The notes below the pieces were generated by a model that saw only the letters and a list, made by a program, of their open reading frames with translations, did not search any database and was not told where the DNA came from. From Crambe crambe (taxonomy: Eukaryota > Porifera > Demospongiae > Poecilosclerida > Crambeidae), in assembly GCA_963924555.1 (NCBI GenBank), contig OZ004591.1, positions 3,348,001-3,412,000 on the forward strand: a stretch of 64,000 nt of DNA, given 5' to 3'. Of this stretch, positions 24,901 through 36,900 are shown one piece after another (within the stretch, counting starts at the first letter, position 1; every line of letters begins with the position of its first letter). The translations under genes were made by a program, and so were the position numbers.

Positions 24901-27900
24901 CTAGTTTCTTATCAACTAGGCAAGCATTAAATTCAAGTGGCCAAGCTGGGTTGTATATGACCAAAATTTCTGTCAGGAGGCCGTTGCTGGTCTGATGCAC
25001 CATTACAGCCAAGGAACTGGTGCCAATAGTTATAGTCGTATCAATCTGGGCAGAAGATGGGAAGGGAAACTATCCAGGCATGGGTGTGGCAATACTGCTG
25101 TTGTTCACATTGTGAACCATGGCTCCTCCAGGAATTATGAAGCCTGAATGCTTTAGCTAGACACTATTCACACAAAGTTTTCAACCGCTTTTTATTCACT
25201 TCCCCTAGCCACATGCCTGGAATGCAATTATCAGGAATATTGCAATCTGATTGGGAATAGTTGCGCCCCAGCACAAGTTGTTGATGCTAACGACACCAGA
25301 CCCTTTCCCTTCCCCCACCCACCAATAAAGGGAAGATAAAGGGTTGGCAATACCAGACTACCTGACAGCAATATCTTAGCCTGAGAAATTAAATGCAAAT
25401 GACTTTCACCAACTGCTTCGCTTGCCAATTGAATATGTTACACAAACATACCCTAGTTATATTAATGATAGCCAAGCTACTTGATGATACGAGTACCATG
25501 ATGAAATAGTTTCCTTCTTGTCACAGCTCCAATTTGGAAGCTGTGTCCCAAATATCCAAAGCAGTTCATCCCTGCCTTGGAAAGGGCCTCTTTCACCCTC
25601 ACTACCAGCCGTGCTCAGGTAAGGGACCTTTTGTCCTTGAATTGGAAAAAAGCCTTAACCCCTATCAACCATGTACCTTAAAACTGCAGCAACTGGACAT
25701 AGGTTATTACCTGTCCTACCCAAGAAAAATATCAATTCCTACCCTGAATGGATGCTTTTATTCACAAGTGCCATCCTGGGCCACCGTAATTCCTTGGGAT
25801 TGCCATAGCCTTTGGCTATGTGGAGGTATCTTATTGCTGTCAGATAACATTTTAAAGTACTGTGACACAAGTTTTGGGACGCTAAATAGGATACAAACTG
25901 AGATAATTGATCTTCTGAGCCAGGTAGAAAGGTCGTACAAAATTCGATGTCTCATTTCTTTGCTGATCTGTATGAACGTTGTGATGATGGAGCTAAGCCA
26001 TTCTGAAAATAGAACTCCACAGTTCTGTCCAATACTTGGATGTCCAATCTGGTTAAGATAGCATCGCTAGGTCCAGCAGCTCCTCTGGAATGACTGTTGG
26101 CGTTTGGTTGGCCTGTGGGTAGAGCGAGCGTAACAGGGTCAAATTATCACGAGAAAAGGCGTCTGCTAGCATGTTATCCACCCCTTTGATGTGAGTTGCC
26201 ATAAAGTGCAAGTCAATCATGGCTCCAATAAAGGTTAGGCATCTTGCTAGGTGCATCACCTCCTTGTCCTCAGATTGGCCACTATTGTTGACTATGCTGA
26301 TGACTGCCAAATTATTGCACCTAGCTAGCACTGATTTTCCTTGCCACATCTTTCCCCACATGGCCCCTGCTATCAAAATTGGAGCCAGCTCTTTAACGGT
26401 GTAAGCCCCACATTCCTAATTGCCTGATCCATCTGATGTCAGAAACGCTCCAGACTGTGGGGAGGTGCCGATACATAGCCACTCCATTCTAGGAGGAATT
26501 GGGCCCATCTTATTTACTGAGCCGAATGAAAATTTAATAGTCTAAGTGCTTGACCCCATAAATAGTGCAATGAATCTTCAGAGGAATGACCTCCCAGCTC
26601 TCTCTGCTTTATATGCACGGGATGATACCCCTATAATGACAATAGATCTGACTCTCTTTCTGCATGCTTTTCGATCCCTCCTGGACCATCCTTTCATGTC
26701 TGCCCGTATCCGTTCCAGCTGTCCTGTGGGAGGCAGATCTCCTAGGCTTCTGTATCCTGTTCAATGCCAAGGAAGGTAAGTGCTAATGTCAGCCCTTCGT
26801 CTTTCCTCAGTTCTGTGGGCCTGCCAGACCCTATAATATTCCTGTGGCATTCTGAAGAATCAGGGGCCTCAAGGTAATGAAGTCGTCTTGTAGTGGGCTA
26901 CTACTTGGATCCCCTCTTGCTCCATGATCCATTGCAGAGCATCTGCATCTGCTGAAAAAGAGCTGACCTCAGGCCAAATGGGAGGACAGCATCTATATAC
27001 GTTTCCCCTTCCCACACTGCATGCCTAAGAAGATCCGATCTGCTAGATAGACTGGTATGTTATGACTAGGGTATATTCGTGTAACATATTCAATCGGCGA
27101 GCGAGCAAAGCAGTTGGTGAAAGTCATTCGTACTTTGACTTATCGGGCTAAGATATTGCAGTGGTTGTGGCAGCTGCATACACAGGAGGCTGTATAATGC
27201 TTACCACAAGCACCTAGAAAGCCAAATGCCTACAATCCACTTAACGCATGACAAAATGCTGTAGAAAGCAATAAGCTCTAGTTATTCATTCTGCATGTTT
27301 CATTTGTGGGGTCAAAGGTCAAACAAACATACGCGCATACATATTAACTATGCCTGCTAGCTATATATATATACATAATATCACAAATCTCAATTTGCAT
27401 CACAAGTGTGTGGCTCACTCCCTCACCGATAAGCTGCTTTAATTTCTTTCTATCAGTATCCCATTACCTAGTCTCCTGATGGCCGCTACTACCTCATCCA
27501 CTGATATATTGAAAAGCTGGCCAGCTCCATGCTAATGCCACCATTGACACTGTGCCCTTCTGGTGCCGACAGATCAATATTAGCCTCCTTGGCCTATTGC
27601 CACCCTGAATGGGCTGCAGTGGATCCTCTGCACTGCTGAGTCTGGTGATGAGGCAATTTTAAGGACCTTCTAGCTTCTTGCTTCTTTCACCTCTGGCTGT
27701 TGTGATGTGGAGAACATTATTTGTGCCACGAGACTTCAGCTGGACCCTTTTGGCATCAAAGGAAGGCTCTATCTGGGTGGAGTTTCAACTTATCTTGCCA
27801 CACCTCTTGCTTTAGTGGTGTGGTAATGAGGCCCAAGTCGCCTGAAAGTGCCATTCTCCCTGCTGAGCAAGCTTCCATTGCTAGCAACTGCTCACCATAT

Positions 27901-30900
27901 TTGTACCTACAAGTTCTCTGCAAATTGAGGGGTGGGGAGAGGGGAATCATGTACAATAGTATAATCTCTGCTTATTTTTCTCAGCTAACATGATAAAAAT
28001 TCAATAGAATTAATTCTCATAAAATTAGCTTATGAAACAAACCACCAACGTTTCGACCAGAATACTCTAGCCTTCTGGTTACTGAGTTCAGTGGTATTTT
28101 CACTTTATAACTTGCTGCAACACTATGATACAGGGTGTGGCTCCCTGCAGCTGCTGCTGCACACTTGCAGATAGCGGCACTTCAACAGAACTTGCAGTCA
28201 TTGTGTACCTCTGGTACTCTTGCTGCTATGTGTGCCCCTGTGTAGCTTGGACCATTTCGTGTGGTGCTCCATGGCCTCTTTCTTGTGTGATATGGGGATG
28301 CTTTGTGCGACTATTTTCGATGCTTAGGGCTTGTCCGGTAAATGTTGGTGCATATGTACTGCTGCCCAGGATTGAGATGGGTTTCTGGCAGCATCTTGCC
28401 TGACATAAATCAGTTATGATGGCCACCTATATTTCGGGATTAATAAAAAATGACCATACTAAGCCTGTATAAAAAATTCATATCAGAATTTAGTTAGCTA
28501 TTTTGTTTGTGTATTTTAAGCCTAATATCGGTCTATTTTTATTGTAGAAAAAATATAGTACTCCAGTCAAACGCCAACCTAGAGTGCACTCTAGCCCCAA
28601 GGTGAAAGAGTATTTACGTTCTCTTCCAAGTATAAGTATCCGAAAATCACCTTTATCAAAATATAGGCAGTCACCAAAAAGAAACAAAATGCAAGATATA
28701 CGAAGTAAGTATAAGCTACCATTTAAAAATTATATGACCATGAAACTATTACAAGCAAATTAAACCCATACTTAGTTATTCATATAGAAGTTACCTCAGG
28801 CAAGTAATGAGCTGATAGGCTCCAACTCATTTATGCTTCAACTCCTGAGCCAATATTTTGGCAGTTGCAGCCAGGCATGTAAGAAGTTCCAGGATCTACG
28901 ATTTCAATGAGTTACGACCTCCCCACCCTTATCCCTTATCCTAAGACTGTGAACAATCTCTTGATCATTGAATCAAATTTATAATTATTACTGATTGTGC
29001 AGGTAAATCACGGGATAGAGACCTTTTCATTATGGACAATAGGTATGTATGTAAGTATTAAGAATAAGTATTTACATTGACGTATGAGCGCAGTTAAGTG
29101 GGGGTATGTAAATGTACTGCAACCTCATTAAATCAATCCCTACATTTTCACCCACATGAATAAGCTGTTCAAGGGGTGGGGGTTTCCATCTATCCAGCTC
29201 AGCTAGCTAGCTGCTAGTTCATGCTATCCAGAATGCCAACCAAGCCTAGGGAAGGGGTACAAGTATCAAGGTACAAGCAACAAGGTAGCACAGATAGTTT
29301 AGTTTATAAGCTGGAAAAGCCCACCTTAGTTATTCATGATTTTTCCACACAACTCTCTGCTGTTGGATTCTCCATGCACAAAGCTTTCATGGCTGATTAG
29401 CTAGCTTTAGTGCTGTATTTGTGAGCTCTAGAATTATCTCGGGTCGCCGATATAACGTATTAATACGTGACGTCTAATTATGTAATTATGTAGCTAGGGG
29501 GGAAAATGGCATTTGCTGGCCTCACTGAACTATCAGTGTTTGCTGAGCAATGGCCGAGAAAGAGAAGATATCATATAATTTCTGGCTCTTTTATGACAGT
29601 AGTAAGTTCTGAGATGGGTAGAATGAAGCTCTAGAGTGCATGTAAGAGCAGAAACATTACATTATTTGGTTTTATTTATTAAATTTTCTACTTGGTATGT
29701 AATTATTATCTATTTTAGAAATAGTTTTTTTCTTATGTTAACCAATGAATTCTTATAAATTAAAAAAATTATTAGGTAACTTGTGGATGTAGGTATGAAG
29801 TTTAGTGACGTAACTTGTGGATGCATTAGATGACTTGAACAGTCCATCCAAGGTCAATGTGAAAATGACGTGCCAATTTTAAATATGTCGAGTTAATGGT
29901 ACAGGATTATAGCCTTTACTTTTGAGTCCTAGCACATTGTTCTGTTTTCAAGTTAGGAGTTGCTGACTGTAGGTCTGGAGTTATGAAAGAAAATACTAAC
30001 TCCAATGGGGCAATCCGTGCCATCTCTACCTAGAAAGTACTGTTGTACTCTCTGATAAGAAAAACAAACAGATTAGTCGTCTCCACCAGCCTCCTTCGAG
30101 ACTAGCATCCTAGAGATGTTAGGAAAACTGGAGGAGGGCATGCATAAAAAAGAGTCAAAACAGACGCAAAGTGCCATTGCTCCAGAAGCACAAAATGCTT
30201 GAGCACATGGTGGAGAAACAACTGCCACAAGCCCACCAGCATCTGAAAATAATAAATACAGAGCACCTAATAATACAGCTAGCCCTATCATAATGTTGAC
30301 AATGCTAGTCATCAGAGGCAGGTTATCTGCTGTGATGGTATCATGAGACAAATAAATGGCTAAAGTTCAAGTGCTGATACTTGTACTTAAAACACAGTCA
30401 AGGGTGAATACTCCTCTCCTACAGTCAGCAACTCCTATCTTGAAGACAGAAAACCTTCATTGTGTTCTTATTTCACTCAGCTAACATGATAAATATTCAG
30501 TTCTCATAAAAATTAGCTTTATGAAACAAATCACCAACATTTCAATCATCAATCACTCTGATAAAGAGTATTTTGATTGAAACGTTGGTGGTTTGTTTCA
30601 TATAGCTAATTTTCATGAGAACTAATTCTATTGAACCTTCAATGTGCTAGGACTCAAAGCGGTAGCAACTTCTAAACATCATCATTAAACAGATGAACAA
30701 GTAAAGGGAAAAATATTTATTCTAAATAAAAAAGAAAAGTAGGGATGGCTGTGTGCGGTTCAAAAAAGTTCAGCAACAAGAGAGCGAACTTCAGTCAAGT
30801 GACCCCTTACCCATCATCAGTATTACCAAACTATGAGCTTACTATTCCTACTTTACTCCCTTTATATTTTATCTTGGGCTTGGAAGCAGGAATAGTTAGC

Positions 30901-33900
30901 TCATAGTTTGGTAATATTGGTGATGGGTAAGAAGTTCACTCTCTTGTTACTGAACTTTTTTGAACTGCACACAGCCATCCCTATTTTTATTTAGAATAAA
31001 TATTTTTTCCTTGTTAAAATACAATTATTAAATTAGTAGAGTCATTTTGCTTTGCCAAGAAGCATTTATATACATTATCAGTAGCATAGTGTCATGCAAC
31101 AGTCTATTTACCAAGTTTTAGAGCTTTGCATACAGACCCATCAAGTCTTTCTTACCCAGGACAGATATGGTCTTAGCAATCGAGTGAGAAGATTAATGTG
31201 GAAACAGTTAAACATGAAAATTCAACAAATTTCCAATACTTTTGCAGAATAGCATTGATACAGGCAGTTGTTGCAGAAAATGTGTACAACAAGCTTCTTT
31301 TGAGCAATTAGTATTATTTCCACTTAGTGTTGTTTTTTTTGTTGTTGTTTTGTTTTTGTTTTTTGTCTATTTTTTATCAGCTGTTGTTTTTTTTTTAATA
31401 AATAGATTGAATGGAGATGACATGTGTACTTCATTTGTGACTTCCTTGAAACCATTTAGTAAATCCAGGCGGCCAAAAAAAAAAGTGATTAAGACTGGAC
31501 ATATGGTAAGTAATTAAAGAGTTTGGGGTGGTATGGTTGGCCCATTAGAATAGTACTAAACATTTTCTTTCCTGTACTGACATTGCTAGCTCACTGGCTG
31601 TCAAATGTTGGAACTGGCAGACATGAGCTTTTGTGACAGTTGGAACCTATGCTACAGTTTACAATTATATCACTGACAGTAATATAAAGCCTTTATTAGT
31701 GTTATGCATGCACCTGATTAGTGGTGTATTTGTGATCCACAGCATCAACAGACCAGCCTCAACAGATTTATTGAAAAAGGCACCGCACATTCATTTATGG
31801 TATAACCATTCCGAAGTAAATGGCATATTGAGTCGGAAGATGTTCCATCTTAAATTGGATACATTGAGGTAGTAGCTTATATTCTCCAACTCGTATATAT
31901 AGCTATAGTCATTAAGTCGTGGCTCCAACCACATACATGCTTATGTCTTTCAAGTGAAGTGCATTAAAATAATAGTGTTGTTACAAATTAGTGCCAATTG
32001 CTTTTTACTCTTAGTGTGTTATTGGGCTTATCTAAAGCCTAGGTTTCAATTCAGATTCAACCCAGCCTCAATCCTGATTTTAGTTCTGTCCACACTGCTC
32101 TCTCTTGCACTTCAGTCAGGTCTCAGCAAGGTCATAATCGGAAGATACTTACCACAAGGCACTTAAGCCCTGGCTTTTAATCCATGTTTAAAGCACCAGG
32201 ATTGACATGTAAAGACTGAGCTAGATTTCTTTTGATTAAGCCATTAAAATGTATGTGTAAATAGCACCAGGATTTATAAAAAATATTTGTACAAAGGTAT
32301 CAGGTATAACTGAGGTTCTGTGAATCTATTTAATACATATGCATACATAATATTATAAAAGTAGGGATGGGTGTAAAAAGTTTCGCAACAAGTCAGTCAA
32401 GTAACCTCTTACCCATCACCAATATTAACATACTATGAGCTGCTTTACTCCCATGACAGGCCAAGATGAGAGTGAAGTAGGAATAGTTAGCTCGTAGTTT
32501 GGTAATATTGGTGATTGGTATGGGGTTACTTGACTAACTCTTGTTGCTTTCAAACCACACACAGCCATCCCTACTTATTTTTCATGTAGAATAAATATTT
32601 TTCCTTTACTTGTTCATCACCTTTATGATGTGATCCGGCCTTTACTGATGTTATTGATCAGTATTGCATCAAGGCTTGATCCATAGCCAAGACTAGTGCC
32701 TAAGGTTTATGCACTGAGTATTGAGGACTGACATTTTGAGAGAAAGCTAATGACAGATTCGTTAGTCAGTTGTGAGGTCAAGGTCCAAGAATCATAAAAA
32801 TGTCTGCCACGTTGTAGGTTTAATGGTAGCAAGTCGGAAAATGATGGAGTTATGAAAGAAAATACTAAGTATTAGTCCAATGGGGCAATGCATGCCCCAT
32901 TCCTACTTAGAGACTACTATCATAATCTCTGATTAGTAAGAAAAAGTATTTATTCTAAAAAAGTAGGGATGGCTGTGTGTGGTTCAAAAAAGTTCAGCAA
33001 CAAGAGAGTGAAATTCAGTCAAGTAACCCCTTACCATCACCAATATTACTAAGCTATGAGCTAACTATTCCTACTTCACTCCCATGACAGGCCAAGAAAG
33101 GGAGTGAAGTAGGAATAGTTGACTGAAGTTCACTCTCTTGTTGGTGAACTTTTTTGAACCACGCTGCCATTGATATCAAGGCTTGATTTATAACCAGACT
33201 AGTAGGGTTTACGTTCTGAGCATCGAGAGACCAACATCAAGAGAGAGATCTAATAACAGATTCGCTAGCAACTTGTGAGGTCAAGGTCCAATAATCATGT
33301 TACAGGGCGGGGCATAAAAATGTCTGCCACATTGTAGGTTTGAAAGCTATCAAGTTGGAAAATGATGTTATTTTTGAATATGTTGAGTTAAAGGTACAGG
33401 ATGAGTAGTGTTGTACAAAATTTATAGCATTTAAAAGTAATGATGATGATGAATGATGAACGATAATAATTATATATTTTAATACTATAACATTTATACA
33501 TGGAATCTAGAATTGAGCATTAGCATCCTTTTACCATGCCAATGGTGGCCATTTGGTGCACAATTTCAATAAAGCATAACCATTGTTCATCAATTAATGG
33601 CCATCATTGGCATGGTAAAGGATAATTTTTCTACCTGTGATTGCTATATATATCTACAATTTTAGTTAGCTTGCTTACACAAGTATGAATACTTGCCAAT
33701 CAGCGGAGTGCCAGATACACACCTCTCACTTACTATTTCATTGTTCTAATTTACCCTTTTGTGACCTGTCTAAAGAGAGCCTGGTATCAGTTAAGTACTG
33801 CAGTTGTGAATGATATGGAAAACTGGACAAAAGGAGAAAGGAATCTCACTCAGTAAATTTTCAGGTTATTGCCTGTATACTACACACAACTACCAGGCTC

Positions 33901-36900
33901 TATTTTTCATTAGAACCTGCTAGGTTCTTTCTTCATCAGTCAGATAATGAACTGTAGAAGTAGCTAACTTTAGTTCCACATATGCATTTAGTAAAAATTC
34001 AGCAAAGGACATCGTTTTGATGCTTTTGTATCCAATGCAAGTTGGCACAACTAAATGTGTCCTTGTTTTGTACACAAACTGTGGAATAATTTTCATCTTT
34101 TGCGGTTATCTGAGAAGTTTAAAAGTTGAAATTTTAGATCTGACTTGGTGTTGCAGATAGTTCTGAAAAGGATGATTCATTATCCTATTCAGACACCTGT
34201 ACAGTCAGCCCACTCTCCAGCAATAGATCTTACTCATAAGGAACAGAACATAATTGGATGCACAGCTGGATATGTGGTATTTAGACTCGTGAAGAAATTT
34301 CCACAGCATTCAAGTTTTTTTAAATAGAAATGTAGGTAATAGATATTATATCAATCTTCATACTATTGAGGATCACAGCCGTGCATGGGTTGAGCAAGTG
34401 GATAGAGGTGGTCTTTGTAAGTGAGTGATAAATTAAGTATGTGTGTCATAAGTACTTGGATGTTAGAGTTGTTCCGGTTGAGACACTGATGAAGATAAAG
34501 GAGAATGTTGTCACTTGTTCTGCAGTCACTAGTTTGTGGAGCAGAATAGCTTCTGTCAAGATAAGTGGTGGTGGTAGCTGCATACGCAGGAGGCTGTATA
34601 ATGCTTACCACAAGCACTTTGAAAGCCAGGCACCTACAATCCACTTAGATAAAAGCAATAAGCTCTGTTGCTAAGTTTAGTCATTTGTGGGATTGAAGGT
34701 CTAACGAACATATGTGCATGTGTATTAAATATGATGTACATATCGAAATCTCAATTTTGCTTGCCAACAATAGCTTGCACACCATGCTGCTTGCTGAATT
34801 AGCTGCTTGCACTGTACTATGTGCACATATTTAATCCTTTTTTGTGTGATATCTTTTACAGAGAAAGCTGGTTCCTAAGCCTCTTCATTTTTTACCTGAA
34901 AATCATTCTGCATCTAAGAATACTTTTATTCCAATCTCAGTATGTAATATGACTGAATTACCATATTTATATGCTCTATTTTATATCAAGTTTTCATTTT
35001 AGGTTAAACATATTGAAAATGAAGGAGATCAAAATCCCCTAAGAAATAGTAATAGTAGAGATAAAGGCGAGTATTTGTTATCGAATGTAGTTGTGGAAGA
35101 GGATATACAAGGAGCTGTAGTCCAAAATTTTCTTTCTGAGAAGCAGACTGATTCTGAAGACGAGAACACTCAAAAGTTATATACTTCATCTGATACAGTT
35201 AATGAACTTCTCAGGGGGTTAAGTGCCATTAAACCTGATACGGCAATCCTTAAACTGAGTGAAGAAACTGCTGATGTTTTGCCAACTTTTTCTAGGGTTC
35301 TGGATGATTCAAGTACCCTAATAGATCGAGGTATTTTCATAAATCTTATTTCAATTCTTTTTGGGGAATTTGGCTCATTGGAAGGTGGGAGTAAAAAAAA
35401 AAAATGTCCGTGTGTTAATAAAATATATGCACCTATAATGATTGTAGTATTTTTTTTTCCAGTTAACTGCAGTCGACTAAGAGATAATCCCAATGAAGTG
35501 AAGGAAAGCATTTCATCATCCAGAACTGAGGTACAATGCATATCACTGTTATCGAGAGTGCCTAAGTAGGGATGGCAGGTCAAAGGTCATAAGACTGTAT
35601 AAACTAAAAACTCTTCTTTCTCTCTACCCTTACTCCACAGGTTCTTGGAAGGCTACAGTGAATTATTACATCTACAAAGAAGAGAGGAGAATGTCAAAAA
35701 TTCATTCGCTAACATAAGAAAAAAGCGATGTCTAAAATTGACTTTTCAGTTTCTTTATAATAATGTATAAGCTCGACGTACCGACTTACTGACTATAGTC
35801 ATCAAAATTCTGCTTTGGCCATCTGTTAGAGTGGCACTGATCTTTTGCTATTAGTTTGACTAAGGCTCTACTTCAAATCAGTGATATCGATAGCACTCAG
35901 AACACTAACTAATCTTTCTACGGTAGGGGCGGGGCTACGTATGGCCGCTTCTAGCTAACCTAGGTCTTCAGCAAGGGGTGGTCACTCCAATACGAACTGT
36001 ACTGACACCCGTGACCGGTGTCAAGATTAAGGTCAAGCGGTCGAGCCAAAAATCAAGCGGTCAACGGCTATTCAGTCGGTCAAATTGGGGTTCAAAGGGC
36101 AGATTAAATTGACGCATGCACATAAATTCCTATCACAACAGCAAGGTTATCGTTAGAGAAAACACTTGGTAACTTCCAAGTAACATTCAAAGTGATATTC
36201 TCAATGAATAAGGTACATCAGGGTAATTCTGAATACCTGAGGTTACTTCAAAAGGAAGAGAAGTTTCAAGCTCAAACTTGATACACATAAAGCTACTCCT
36301 ATTGCTCTATCTTTGCAACAACTCTTGAAGATCAAGCTTCTTGTGCACTGGGGCTAGCTAACTCTGAATAATGCCCCTTGATTTTGAACTTCCTAAAACT
36401 TACTGGAGATTGTCAGCAGAATCAGACAATGATGAGTGATTGATCTAGCCCTCTGAAGGTGGTACTAGAGATGAAGTTTTGAAAAGCAAGTTGTAAGGCT
36501 AAGCAGCTTTATGTTTGTCAAAGGGTCCAGACTGCAATAGTAAATAAATGTTGGTTGGGTATACTGGTAGCTAGATGACTTCTTGGTTAGGCACTGTTTT
36601 AGATGTTTGAGGTCATCCAAGTGCCCATTAATAAAGAGCATCCATTATACGATATCTCCAATTTCCATTCCCAGGTGATTGAGATGAGAGTTTGGCTCAA
36701 ATGCTATACGACTGAGCAAATAACATTAAATATCTCACTATCTAGCTATAATTATTTATCATAATAATTCTATGAAAAGGAAGAAAAGTGTACAGGAACT
36801 GTGCAACTTCTGCTGCAAGGTGGCCAATCTTCAGGAATGAAGAACTCCTCTCACCAATGCAGTTGACTACACTTCTTATTTGCCATTATATCCTATCTGC

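Noticed and set aside
25534..26061. 175-codon plus-strand frame
   Set aside because: Antisense to the decayed recombinase part of the minus-strand DIRS copy; composition fits a shadow frame.
28125..28426. Open frames on both strands in a GC-richer patch
   Set aside because: Cysteine- and tryptophan-rich without domain signature; open both ways because of base composition.
31252..31320. Frame after a tttgcag acceptor upstream of CRAMP1 exon 19
   Set aside because: Stops after about 22 codons, and exon 18 joins 31406 in phase with a basic KSRRPKKK segment as expected.
35170..35583. 137-codon minus-strand frame
   Set aside because: Direct antisense of CRAMP1 exon 21, whose plus-strand reading fits splice sites and phase.
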